DNA of 64,000 nucleotides. Origin: Bacillota bacterium (GTDB taxonomy: Bacteria; Bacillota; Clostridia; Christensenellales; SZUA-584). Position numbers and translations under genes: made by a program. This document shows, piece after piece, positions 1-7,206 of the stretch. The notes under the pieces are model-generated. The model worked only from the letters and a program-made list of their open reading frames with translations, was not told where the DNA came from and did not search any database. The DNA lies in the NCBI GenBank assembly GCA_023459495.1, contig JAEWTL010000077.1:186001-250000 (forward strand). The letters run 5' to 3'. Each line of letters starts with the position of its first letter. The stretch's first letter is position 1.

Positions 1-148
1 CTACGCCCAGGCGGACGGAGACTTCGATAGTCTCGTCAAACTTGGCCTTGGCGGTATCCACGGCGATCTGCAGCGCGTCGCCCGGATCATACAGATTCGT
101 CTTATCGAAAGCCTTCAGGCTCTCAAGATATTTCTTTCCTCTTTTCAT
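1..148 (-). CDS. rplA: 50S ribosomal protein L1, N-terminal part (truncated by window edge)
   Basis: L1 binds 23S rRNA at the L1 stalk and represses its own operon by binding the mRNA leader. Only the first ~49 residues are in the window; they begin MKRGKKYLESLKAFD and continue with the L1-like stretch AVDTAKAKFDETIEVSVRLG. The ATG follows a strong AGGAGG site, and the gene lies 46 bases after rplK on the same strand, the standard rplK-rplA order. The rest of the gene lies to the left of the window. Confidence 0.95.
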   Translation of the reverse strand, partial: MKRGKKYLESLKAFDKTNLYDPGDALQIAVDTAKAKFDETIEVSVRLGV

Positions 149-194
149 ACAATCCTCCCTGTGGTTTCACGGCTTAAAGCCTCCCACATTCTCC

Positions 195-620
195 TCAGTC
201 AACAACCTCGACGCCCATGCTTCTTGCAGTACCTGCAATCATACGAGCGGCGGCGTCGACGCTGGCTGCGTTGAGATCCGGCATTTTAAGCTCGCCGATT
301 TCTCTGCACTGCGCCTTGGTGATCTTGCCAACCTTCTTGGAGCGCGGCTCTCCGCTGCCCTTCTCGAGGCCAATGGCCTTCTTGATGAGCACGGGTGCCG
401 GCGGCGTCTTCATGATAAACGTGAACGTTCTGTCCGCGTACACCGTGATGACGACGGGGATGATGTAGCCCACCTGCTTGGCGGTCTTTTCGTTGAACTC
501 CTTACAGAAGCCCATGATGTTGACGCCGTGCTGACCGAGGGCCGGGCCCACGGGCGGCGCAGGCGTCGCCTTGCCTGCAGGAATCTGCAGTTTGACGTAA
601 CCGGTGATCTTTTTCGCCAT
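195..620 (-). CDS. rplK: 50S ribosomal protein L11
   Basis: L11 forms the GTPase-associated centre of the large subunit with 23S rRNA. The 141-residue product has the normal family length. Its N-terminus (MAKKITGYVKLQIPAGKATP) carries the proline-rich, thiostrepton-region loop PAPPVGPALGQHGVNI, and its C-terminal RNA-binding domain ends GTARSMGVEVVD. The ATG is preceded by AGGAGG at 7-base spacing. It follows nusG and precedes rplA. A hairpin and an L1-type leader lie between nusG and this gene, so the L11-L1 pair may be controlled separately from the upstream genes. Confidence 0.98.
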   Translation of the reverse strand: MAKKITGYVKLQIPAGKATPAPPVGPALGQHGVNIMGFCKEFNEKTAKQVGYIIPVVITVYADRTFTFIMKTPPAPVLIKKAIGLEKGSGEPRSKKVGKITKAQCREIGELKMPDLNAASVDAAARMIAGTARSMGVEVVD

Positions 621-639
621 GGTTACTCCTCCTAAAGTA

Positions 640-696
640 TATTGTGGTACAAGCGGAAATCCGATACCGCCTCAGCGGCCTTTTCCTCCCACTTGC
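640..696 (-). promoter_or_regulatory. Probable ribosomal protein L1 mRNA leader (autoregulatory binding site)
   Basis: On the minus strand the rplK leader contains GTGGGAGG (bases 692-685) and, about 35 bases later, TACCAC (649-644). Together they can form a stem with GTGG pairing to CCAC and an unpaired GGAGG side. Known L1 operator RNAs in Firmicutes rplK leaders share this layout, which mimics the L1-binding helix of 23S rRNA. The site lies 24 bases before the rplK start codon. The call rests on motif and position; no covariance search was run. Confidence 0.5.
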
Positions 697-698
697 CG

Positions 699-720
699 TA
701 AAAAGGCTTTCGCCTTTTTA
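699..720 (-). terminator. Hairpin overlapping the nusG stop, terminator-like
   Basis: On the minus strand AAAAAGGC-GAAA-GCCTTTTT forms an 8-bp stem with a GNRA-type loop and a run of U on its 3' side. It starts at the nusG stop codon and ends just before the L1-type leader. It could partly terminate nusG transcripts or separate them from rplK-rplA by attenuation or processing. Confidence 0.55.
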
Positions 721-1341
721 GATGCGTTTGATCTGTACGAAGTCGAGGTCCACAAGCGTGTCGCGTCCGAACATGGACACCACGACCTTGACCTTCTGCT
801 TCTCTGCGTTGACCTCTCTGACCACGCCGACAAAGCTCTCCAGCGGCCCCGAGGTCACCATTACATTCTCGCCCACTTCGACATCGAGCCGGATCTGGAC
901 GTTCTCCACACCCATCGCGCGCACCTCTTTATCGGTGAGCGGGATCGGCTTGCTCCCCGGTCCGACAAAGCCGGTGACGCCGCGCGTGTTACGCACCACG
1001 TACCATGTTTCGTCGTCGAGGATCATCTTGACCATCACGTAGCCGGGGTACATCTTTTTCATGACGTGCTTCTTCTTGCCGTTCTTCATCTCGATGGTCT
1101 CTTCCATCGGGACCTTCACTTCAAGAATGACGTCTTCGAAGCCGCGGTTGATGATCGCCTTTTCAAGGTTTGCCTTCACCTTATTCTCGTAGCCGGAATA
1201 GGTGTGGACGACATACCAATAAGGCTTATCCGTCTTTTCCTGCTTGATGAATACGCCGACCGGGCCTTCCGGCTTCTTGTTCTGTTCGGTTGTTTCCATT
1301 TCCGCTTCAATCACGTCAACGGATTTGATTTCATCAGCCAT
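718..1341 (-). CDS. nusG: Transcription termination/antitermination factor NusG
   Basis: NusG binds the RNA polymerase clamp and modulates pausing, Rho termination and transcription-translation coupling. The 207-residue protein has an acidic N-terminal extension of about 38 residues, then the NGN domain (WYVVHTYSGYENKVKANLE, with GVTGFVGPGSKPIPL at its end), then the KOW domain (VTSGPLESFVGVVREVN) up to the C-terminal VQIKRI. The extension makes it slightly longer than the usual ~175-180 residues. The Shine-Dalgarno site is weak and purine-rich. It follows secE across a 155-base spacer that holds a tandem repeat. Confidence 0.97.
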   Translation of the reverse strand: MADEIKSVDVIEAEMETTEQNKKPEGPVGVFIKQEKTDKPYWYVVHTYSGYENKVKANLEKAIINRGFEDVILEVKVPMEETIEMKNGKKKHVMKKMYPGYVMVKMILDDETWYVVRNTRGVTGFVGPGSKPIPLTDKEVRAMGVENVQIRLDVEVGENVMVTSGPLESFVGVVREVNAEKQKVKVVVSMFGRDTLVDLDFVQIKRI

Positions 1342-1380
1342 AACTCAGCATCGCCGCTTCCGCCGCGATACGCCTCCTTA

Positions 1381-1471
1381 TTACGGGGTCCCCAGAAAGC
1401 GAAGCTTTATGGGGTGGTATTACGGGGTCCCCAGAAACCGCAGTTTTCCGGGGTGAACTTACGGGGTCCCC
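1381..1471. repeat. 39-base tandem repeat (2.3 units) in the secE-nusG spacer
   Basis: The unit starts TTACGGGGTCCCCAGAAA at 1381 and again at 1420, and a partial copy starts at 1459, giving an exact 39-base period. Each unit holds the palindrome GGGGTCCCC; the first also has AAAGCGAAGCTTT, so the transcript can form several small stems. A related unit occurs in inverted orientation near 42683-42717, so this is a dispersed repeat family. Confidence 0.8.
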
Positions 1472-1496
1472 AAAGGCATAACCTGTTGGGTTGTGC

Positions 1497-1766
1497 CTAC
1501 TTAAACACCACGTTGTACAGGGCCTGGAATCCCTGATCAAACGCCCCGACGAGCACCGCGATCACAATAATGAACGCGAGGACCGCGCCGGTATATTTCA
1601 TCAGGTCCTTAAATGTCGGCCATGTCACCTTTTTCAGTTCGGAATAAACGTCCTTGAAAAACCGGCCCGGGCTCTTGCGCTTTTTCCGGTTGGCAACCTT
1701 GGCGGCCTTCCTTTGCTGTTCCAGTTTCTCCTTGCGGTCATTTCCGAGTAACTTCGTCTTTGCCAT
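1497..1766 (-). CDS. secE: Preprotein translocase subunit SecE
   Basis: SecE clamps SecY in the membrane export channel. The short single-anchor form has a basic, charged N-terminal half (MAKTKLLGNDRKEKLEQQR), then the conserved amphipathic motif FFKDVYSELKKVTWPTFKDL, then one membrane segment (GAVLAFIIVIAVLVGAF). The product is 89 residues. The ATG at 1766 is preferred over an in-frame GTG nine bases upstream because only the ATG has a usable AGGA spacing. It lies in the canonical rpmG-secE-nusG order, with no tRNA-Trp in between. Confidence 0.95.
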   Translation of the reverse strand: MAKTKLLGNDRKEKLEQQRKAAKVANRKKRKSPGRFFKDVYSELKKVTWPTFKDLMKYTGAVLAFIIVIAVLVGAFDQGFQALYNVVFK

Positions 1767-1819
1767 TGCCCTCACATCCTAAATGTTTAATAGAATACCC
1801 AAAAGCAAGGGGGATTAAC

Positions 1820-1969
1820 CTATTTGGTCTCCTTGTGCGCGGTATGTTTCTTGCAGAAACGGCAATACTTCTTCATCTCGAGTCTGTCCGGGTCATTCTT
1901 CTTGTTCTTCATCGTGTCATAATTTCTCTGCTTGCACTCGCTGCAAGCCAGCGTGATCTTGTTACGCAT
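1820..1969 (-). CDS. rpmG: 50S ribosomal protein L33
   Basis: This 49-residue zinc-ribbon L33 begins MRNKITLACSECKQRNYDT. The first cysteine pair (C-S-E-C) and the second (CRFC, before KKHTAHKETK) are both intact, so it is the zinc-binding C+ type. AAGGAG lies 8 bases before the ATG. It is the first gene of the rpmG-secE-nusG-rplK-rplA run, which is driven by a consensus promoter at 2045-2073. Confidence 0.96.
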   Translation of the reverse strand: MRNKITLACSECKQRNYDTMKNKKNDPDRLEMKKYCRFCKKHTAHKETK

Positions 1970-2003
1970 GGCCTATCTCCTTACTTTGTTCTCTGCGCAA
2001 TCT

Positions 2004-2025
2004 AAAAAAGGCCTTGCGGCCTTTT
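2004..2025 (-). terminator. Short intrinsic-terminator-like hairpin in the rpmG leader
   Basis: On the minus strand AAAAGGCC-GCAA-GGCCTTTT forms an 8-bp stem with a six-U run (bases 2009-2004). It would stop transcripts from the upstream VOC gene. It also lies downstream of the rpmG promoter, at about +14 to +33 of that transcript, so rpmG transcription has to pass through it. Confidence 0.7.
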
Positions 2026-2044
2026 ACTTAGCACACCATCAAGT

Positions 2045-2073
2045 AATTTATCATACAGTGCATCAATTGTCAA
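2045..2073 (-). promoter_or_regulatory. Sigma-A promoter of the rpmG-secE-nusG cluster
   Basis: On the minus strand TTGACA (2073-2068) and TAAATT (2050-2045) are separated by exactly 17 bases. Transcription would start near 2038, about 70 bases before the rpmG ATG. Confidence 0.75.
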
Positions 2074-2124
2074 TGCCTTTTCGAAGCTTGCAGCCTACCG
2101 ATTTATCCCTTTTTAAAAGCGGTT

Positions 2125-2520
2125 CTAAAACAGACTGCCGCCCGCCGCGACCCCGCAGCAATCGATCTGACCGGCGATCATATACCGGTGACCTGCGATC
2201 GCCACTTCAAACACAGTATCCCCCCATGGCTTTTTACAGATATCTGTCGGGAAAAACGCACGGTGATCCTCGTGTACCTGTTTCAGCACCGGCATGGGCA
2301 CCGTGATATAATATACGACCCCATTGCCGATAGACGGGATATCCTTTCCGTCCACATAGCCCTCAGTAACGCCGAGCAGCACGGAATTGTCATATAACGA
2401 AACCTCGACCAGCGAGTCGCCGCTTTCGGGCGGGGACGAAAAATCGATACGCCAGCCCGCAGCTTTATACAGCTCCGCTGTTTCATACGGGTCAACACAC
2501 GCGATGATGGGACTTAACAT
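2125..2520 (-). CDS. VOC (glyoxalase/bleomycin-resistance fold) family protein
   Basis: The 131-residue protein has the size and strand pattern of a single VOC-superfamily chain. The start resembles SPIIACVDPYETAELYKAAGW, as seen where VOC proteins define the first beta-alpha unit, and the C-terminal part (DTVFEVAIAGHRYMIAGQ) is typical of the last strand pair. The substrate cannot be told. AGGAGG precedes the ATG, and it appears to be monocistronic, with its own promoter upstream and a terminator before the ribosomal cluster. Function beyond the fold is not assigned. Confidence 0.65.
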   Translation of the reverse strand: MLSPIIACVDPYETAELYKAAGWRIDFSSPPESGDSLVEVSLYDNSVLLGVTEGYVDGKDIPSIGNGVVYYITVPMPVLKQVHEDHRAFFPTDICKKPWGDTVFEVAIAGHRYMIAGQIDCCGVAAGGSLF

Positions 2521-2540
2521 TTCCGAGCCTCCTGTATTTC

Positions 2541-2569
2541 AGTATAGCATAAAAGCTGGCTTTTCACAA
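2541..2569 (-). promoter_or_regulatory. Promoter of the VOC gene
   Basis: On the minus strand TTGTGA (2569-2564) and TATACT (2546-2541) are spaced 17 bases. The -10 box lies 20 bases before the VOC start codon. Confidence 0.5.
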
Positions 2570-2603
2570 TGCAGACCATATCCGCATTCAGTTCAATCCC
2601 GGC

Positions 2604-4517
2604 TCATATCATGCTTTGATAGATTTTCATATTCTGCAGATTGACCTCAAACGTGCCGGTATCCACATACCGCTGCACCTGCCTCCCCTTGAAGCTTCTG
2701 TCCAAAAAGCGGAAGGCCATGGTGCCCCAGGAATAGTTGCGCTGTCCGATCGCGTAGTGGATGAGCCCCTGACTCATGGCATCGTTGATTTCCTTTGTAT
2801 AGTCCACGGTGATCACCTGTACGTCCGGGCGGTGCTTCTTCATATATTCGCCAAAGACGAGCCCCCAGTCGCAGTTGGTCAGAAACACAAAGCGGGCGTT
2901 TGGATAGCTGGCGAGCATGGAACGGATCGTCTTTTCGGCCTCCGCCTGCGTGGGCTTGCTGGCGACCGGGACCTGATGCACCTCAATCTTCGTTTTCTTC
3001 TTCAGTTCCTGAACAAAACCATTCCGGCGGTCGTCGATGGCGGATATATGCGTATCCACCCATGAGTTCACGATGACCTCGCCCTGATTGCCCAGCGCGC
3101 TCATCACAGCCTGCGCACCCGCCGCACCGGCTGCAATGCCGTTTGTCTGGATATAGGATACATAATCAATCCCTTGAATCATGGAATTGATGAACACGAT
3201 TTTGGTCCCCGCCCGGCTGATCTGCATGAGCCTTTGGCTGACGCCGTCGTCATCCAGCGGACTGATAACAAGCCCGTCTGCCTTTTCTTCGATCACCCGG
3301 TCGAGTATCGCCCGCATTTCAACCACGCCATCCCTACCCCGGGACTTGGGCGCATGGAATGTGATGTCATAATTGTAGACCTCCGCCGCCTTGACCGCTT
3401 CCTTGATGGTGGGGTCAAAGAAGGGGTTGTCATGGTCGAATACCATGATGATCTTTTTCTTCGGGGCCGGAACGCGCTGCACTCTGATACCCGCACTCTG
3501 CTTTATCGCGCCTGCGACGCCGCCCGCCAGTTCGTCGTCCAGCTTGCCCAGCATGGAAATGGTGTTGTGCTGATCGTAGGTCAGGCTGGTTATCTCGTTC
3601 GACGTTGCGGATACGTTTCGGACAGCGGCAAAGATGTTCGCAATCGTGCCTGCCAGCCGGTCTTCGTCGTTTTTGATCTCCTCAATGGCAGCGCTGAAGT
3701 TCTGCTGCTCGCGGATATAGGTGCTGATGAACTCTTCGGTTTTATCAAACGCACGGCTGACCTCGCCAACCGATTCCCGCTGAGCGGAAAATGCCTCTCT
3801 GTACTTCGCCGCCACCCTCTCGAGCAGGCTGATTTCATCCGTAACGCTTTTGATGGTATCGCCGATACCCTCGTTGGCGGTTTTGGTGTCTTTAGAAAGC
3901 CGCTGGATCTCTTCTGCCACGACCCCGAACCCCCGCCCGGCTGCCCCGGCACGCACAGCTTCCACCTTGGCGTTAAGCCCAAGGAGGTTGGTCTCGTTCG
4001 AAATGCGGTTGATCAGGCTGGTGATCGTGCCGATCTTTTGCGTCCGCTCAATCAGGTTCCGGATCACGCCGAATATATCCTCCATGGCTTCGTCGTTTCG
4101 CTCCTGATTGACGACGAGCTGACCGATGGAGTCCTGAACCGTTTGGTTGGTTTTCTCCATCTCCTGCGCAAGGGAGGTCATGCTCTGCGAGCTCTGGTTG
4201 ATCGCATTGACCTTCTGCGTGAAATTTTCAATGAGCCGGACGCATTTCCCGATATCGTCGGTTTGCTGCTGCACCCCCTGATTCAGGAACACCGCAACCT
4301 GCTCGATCTTTTCGGTCTCCTGCACAAAGTCGCGTATGACCGTACCCAGCTGTCCGGATATCCGGGATATGCTTTCAAAGTGGGAGAAAAAGTTTCTGAA
4401 ATACGCCTGCAACTGCCGGTAGACGGCTGCTTCTGCCTGCGCATCCTCTACATTCCCCAGTTCTTCCTCGAGATTCCAACTTCCGATCCGTTTCAATATT
4501 TCCGTATTATCGACCAT
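2604..4517 (-). CDS. Soluble chemoreceptor-like signalling domain fused to a sugar-binding-protein domain
   Basis: The 637-residue protein has no signal peptide and no membrane segment. Residues ~1-345 are long coiled coil containing the methyl-accepting chemotaxis hairpin (around 169-208, with RISNETNLLGLNAKVEAVRA and GRGFGVVAEEIQRL), which in the family binds CheA and CheW. Residues ~355-637 resemble a type-1 periplasmic binding protein of the sugar (Peripla_BP_4) class: KKKIIMVFDHDNPFFDPTIK at its start, a KADGLVISPLDDDGVSQ hinge strand and DVQVITVDYTKE. In normal receptors the sensor is outside the cell and N-terminal; here it is C-terminal and apparently cytoplasmic. GGGGGT precedes the ATG by 8 bases. 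No che genes are nearby. It may sense an internal sugar or another soluble ligand; this is inference. Confidence 0.85.
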   Translation of the reverse strand: MVDNTEILKRIGSWNLEEELGNVEDAQAEAAVYRQLQAYFRNFFSHFESISRISGQLGTVIRDFVQETEKIEQVAVFLNQGVQQQTDDIGKCVRLIENFTQKVNAINQSSQSMTSLAQEMEKTNQTVQDSIGQLVVNQERNDEAMEDIFGVIRNLIERTQKIGTITSLINRISNETNLLGLNAKVEAVRAGAAGRGFGVVAEEIQRLSKDTKTANEGIGDTIKSVTDEISLLERVAAKYREAFSAQRESVGEVSRAFDKTEEFISTYIREQQNFSAAIEEIKNDEDRLAGTIANIFAAVRNVSATSNEITSLTYDQHNTISMLGKLDDELAGGVAGAIKQSAGIRVQRVPAPKKKIIMVFDHDNPFFDPTIKEAVKAAEVYNYDITFHAPKSRGRDGVVEMRAILDRVIEEKADGLVISPLDDDGVSQRLMQISRAGTKIVFINSMIQGIDYVSYIQTNGIAAGAAGAQAVMSALGNQGEVIVNSWVDTHISAIDDRRNGFVQELKKKTKIEVHQVPVASKPTQAEAEKTIRSMLASYPNARFVFLTNCDWGLVFGEYMKKHRPDVQVITVDYTKEINDAMSQGLIHYAIGQRNYSWGTMAFRFLDRSFKGRQVQRYVDTGTFEVNLQNMKIYQSMI

Positions 4518-4747
4518 GTCTGATACCCCCTTGTATCTGAAGACAGCGAACTATACAGCCTGCGATTGCATTACAATGCTGCATGAATGAGTCGATGCAG
4601 GGAGCTGCTTCTTAGCGTTACAAAAATAAAGCCTATGGTTTAAAAGATCCGTACATTTATATATATCGTAACTTTTGTAAATTTAATAATACATATTCCT
4701 ACATTTTCTATCCAGTGGACAAACAAGCCGGATAGCAAACAAAGATC
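4518..4747. other. 230-base intergenic region, AT-rich, probable chemoreceptor promoter area
   Basis: No gene was found. The stretch 4620-4710 is strongly AT-rich and on the minus strand contains TTTACA and several TATA-like hexamers, but no pair with 16-18 base spacing convinces. No clear sigma-28 (flagellar) promoter was seen. Confidence 0.4.
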
Positions 4748-6187
4748 TCATCGGTCGTCACGCGGCAGACGTTTGGAAAGCTCCTCCGACGCTTCGGCTG
4801 AGAACTGCCGCTGCATATCCTCAATGCCGCGCGCCGGATGTCCGCTGCGTCTGCGCACGAGATGCATCACTGCGTAGCACACCACAAACAGCACGGTGAG
4901 CGCGCAGCCCGCGATCAAGCCGGACAGCTGTCCGGCGATGAACGGCATGCTCACAATTGCGATGACGAGCAGCACGAGCACAATGGCGGAGGTAAACGGA
5001 AAACCCCAGAGCTGGCATTTGCCGTCGGGCGGGCAGCCGTGCTTTCGCCGGAACCGGATGTGGGTCGCCATGATGATCACGTAGGTCAAAAGCAGCGCAA
5101 ACCCGCCTGAGCTGATGAGGAACACATACACGTTGGGCAGCAGCAGGCCGATGCCCAGGGATATCAGCATCGCCGCACCCGAGGCCAGAATGCCGCGGCG
5201 AGGCACGTCTGTTTTATCCTTCAGCCAGTGCGGAGCCATGCCTTCATCGGCCAGTGAACGCATCATGCGCCCCAGCCCGAACATGGCGGCAAGCATGGTG
5301 GACAGGATGGCCGAGATGAGCACAATGTTCATCGCCGTGCTCGCCCAGCTGATGCCGCCCCCGGAAAGTCCGGCGACGTACGGGCTGACGTTTGTACCCA
5401 GATCGGCGGTCGGCACGAGCGGCAGCAGCACAACTACAGAGAGTATGTACAGGCCGACAAGGCCGATCACCGTGCGTCGAATCGCCTTGGGGATCACCAC
5501 GTTCTTGGGTTGCCGCGCCTCCGACGCCGCAAGGCCAATCACCTCGAACCCCGCATAGGTGAACATCACGATCAGCAGGCTGCCCGCCAGTCCCGATATC
5601 CCGCCTGACCAGAACGGCTCCGACGTGAGCGCACCCATGCCTACTGCCGGACGCCCCAAAGCGCCTGCAATCAGCAGTACAGCCATGACGATGAACGCAA
5701 TCACGGCGAACAGCTTAATTGCTGCGAGGCCGCTCTCCAACCTGCCGATCTTTTCTGCGCCGAGCAGGTTGACCAATGTGACAGCCACGATGATGATCGA
5801 GCCCATGAGCGGCAGCGAAAGGCTGGGTAGCCACTGCCGCAGCAGGATGGATACCGCCGTAGCTTCACTGCTCATGGCGAGTGCCATGCCCGTCCAGTAC
5901 ACCCAGCCTACAACGAACCCCGTACCCGGCCCAAACTCCCGCGCCGCGAACGCGCGGAACGAACCCACCTCCGGATTCGCCACCGTCATTTCGGACAGCG
6001 CGAACAGTATAAAATACACCATCACGCCGCCGACCGCAAACCCGATCACGATCGATGGCCCTGCTGCGTTGATCGCCACAGCCGATCCTAAAAAGTACGA
6101 ACCGCCGATCACGGTTCCGAGCGCCATCATTACCAGCTGCCATACGGACAGCCCTTTTGCCTTATTCAAAGCATTTACCGCCTTCAA
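4748..6187 (-). CDS. APC-family amino-acid permease
   Basis: The ~479-residue protein has about 12 hydrophobic segments and the APC-superfamily N-terminal signature: LSVWQLVMMALGTVIGGSYF, in which the glycine-rich break of helix 1 binds the substrate amino group. FTYAGFEVIGLAASEARQPK, before helix 6/7, is typical of the family. The C-terminal ~35 residues are charged and cytoplasmic. Which amino acid is carried cannot be told. The start is uncertain: the 5'-most in-frame codon is TTG at 6187 with no good ribosome site, while TTG at 6169 sits 8 bases after AAGGCGG and is equally likely. It is divergent from the zinc-ribbon gene. Confidence 0.85.
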   Translation of the reverse strand: MKAVNALNKAKGLSVWQLVMMALGTVIGGSYFLGSAVAINAAGPSIVIGFAVGGVMVYFILFALSEMTVANPEVGSFRAFAAREFGPGTGFVVGWVYWTGMALAMSSEATAVSILLRQWLPSLSLPLMGSIIIVAVTLVNLLGAEKIGRLESGLAAIKLFAVIAFIVMAVLLIAGALGRPAVGMGALTSEPFWSGGISGLAGSLLIVMFTYAGFEVIGLAASEARQPKNVVIPKAIRRTVIGLVGLYILSVVVLLPLVPTADLGTNVSPYVAGLSGGGISWASTAMNIVLISAILSTMLAAMFGLGRMMRSLADEGMAPHWLKDKTDVPRRGILASGAAMLISLGIGLLLPNVYVFLISSGGFALLLTYVIIMATHIRFRRKHGCPPDGKCQLWGFPFTSAIVLVLLVIAIVSMPFIAGQLSGLIAGCALTVLFVVCYAVMHLVRRRSGHPARGIEDMQRQFSAEASEELSKRLPRDDR

Positions 6188-6255
6188 ATTTCATCGTTTG
6201 CGTTTATTTTTTGACAAACACCACGAAATCATCCGCGCGGCAAAAACACCCGAAG

Positions 6256-6289
6256 TTGACTTGACGGCCGGATGGTGTAAACTGATACA
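6256..6289 (+). promoter_or_regulatory. Promoter of the zinc-ribbon membrane protein gene
   Basis: Two overlapping solutions fit: TTGACT (6256) with TAAACT (6278) at 16 bases, or TTGACG (6261) with GATACA (6284) at 17 bases. Both lie 25-55 bases before the ATG at 6315. Confidence 0.5.
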
Positions 6290-6314
6290 TATCAATTCAT
6301 CTGCGGGAGGACGT

Positions 6315-6740
6315 ATGAGGAGTGTAAAACCGGGCCGCGGCCCTTCAATGATGCGCGCAATCGGCTCAATCGCCGCCATCATTTTTGGAATCATCTGGAC
6401 GATTGCTGCGGCTTCCATGAACGCCCCGATCTTTTTTCCGCTGTTCGGGCTGGTCTTTATCGGGCTCGGAATCGTTCAGGCCGTATACAATTTCCGGAAC
6501 GCGACGCGTAAAAACCGCTATTCAGCTTTCGATATTACGGATGGCAATGAAGAACCCGACCCGCTCAACGAGCGCTTCGGAGAAACGCACGGCGATCTGG
6601 AACCGGGCAGGGACTTCAACAATATGGACGGGTGTACAAATCAGCCGGGCAGCGAAGATGCAAACTTCTGTCCCTACTGCGGCGCGAAGCTAAAACCCGG
6701 CTATCAATTCTGCAAGCACTGTGGCAAACAGATCGACTGA
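6315..6740 (+). CDS. Small membrane protein with C-terminal zinc ribbon
   Basis: The 141-residue protein has two adjacent membrane segments near the N-terminus (SIAAIIFGIIWTIAA and APIFFPLFGLVFIGLG), then a charged linker of about 45 residues, then a double-CxxC zinc ribbon (FCPYCGAKL ... FCKHCGKQID) at the very C-terminus. GGGAGG lies four bases before the ATG, which supports this start over the longer open frame. Zinc-ribbon plus two-helix proteins of this sort are common in Clostridia and have no agreed function. It is transcribed alone and ends in a strong terminator. Confidence 0.8.
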   Translation: MRSVKPGRGPSMMRAIGSIAAIIFGIIWTIAAASMNAPIFFPLFGLVFIGLGIVQAVYNFRNATRKNRYSAFDITDGNEEPDPLNERFGETHGDLEPGRDFNNMDGCTNQPGSEDANFCPYCGAKLKPGYQFCKHCGKQID

Positions 6741-6812
6741 CCTGCTACGCAGGCATCCTGGCGGTTCAAATTCTTACCCGCCGATGTGCATATCAGCGAG
6801 GACCACAAATAG

Positions 6813-6846
6813 AAAAGCCGCGAACGCTGCTGCGCCGCGGCTTTTG
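6813..6846 (+). terminator. Intrinsic terminator after the zinc-ribbon gene
   Basis: AAAAGCCGCG and CGCGGCTTTT form a 10-bp stem around a 13-base loop, about 70 bases after the stop codon. Because it is A-rich on one side and T-rich on the other it could work on both strands and also end the small minus-strand gene that follows. Confidence 0.8.
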
Positions 6847-6877
6847 TGTTATGTTTGGAGCGGATCGAATGCTGTCC

Positions 6878-7066
6878 CTAGAACATCCTGACGGAGTACA
6901 GTTCCCCTTCCTTCTCCTTGCTGAAGGATATGTTCTTCTTTCTCGATACCACATACCGGTCGGTCGTTTCGTCCACGATGCGGTACTTCACATTTTTAAT
7001 ATAGTTCTGCTTCTCCCGAGGGAAGGAAACGTCCTTTAAAAACTCCATGTATTTCTTTTCTCTCAT
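6878..7066 (-). CDS. Hypothetical small protein
   Basis: This 62-residue, very basic and charged protein has no membrane segment and no recognised motif. It is kept because TGAGGT sits 4-5 bases before the ATG, the frame fills the space between two terminators, and no other frame is open there. Its codon use (many AAA/GAA) is more AT-rich than that of its neighbours. It lies downstream of the glycine cleavage operon terminator, so it is probably separately expressed. Function is unknown. Confidence 0.55.
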   Translation of the reverse strand: MREKKYMEFLKDVSFPREKQNYIKNVKYRIVDETTDRYVVSRKKNISFSKEKEGELYSVRMF

Positions 7067-7151
7067 GTTACCTCACTGAAGTGATTGTATTTATTACATT
7101 ATATACGAAGCGTATCAATGTGTAAATACTAATGATTGGCATACTGAAACG

Positions 7152-7182
7152 CAAAAGGAAAAGGCCGCCAAACGGCAACCTT
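7152..7182 (-). terminator. Terminator of the glycine cleavage operon
   Basis: On the minus strand AAGGTTGCC-GTTT-GGCGGCCTT (7182-7161) makes a 9-bp stem with two G-U pairs, followed by TTCCTTTT. It lies about 25 bases after the gcvPB stop. Confidence 0.75.
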
Positions 7183-7206
7183 CAACCCAACTGATGTGTA
7201 AACTGT

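Noticed and set aside
1342..1496. Small minus-strand frame in the secE-nusG spacer
   Set aside because: It is built from the 39-base tandem repeat and has no ribosome site; not a gene.
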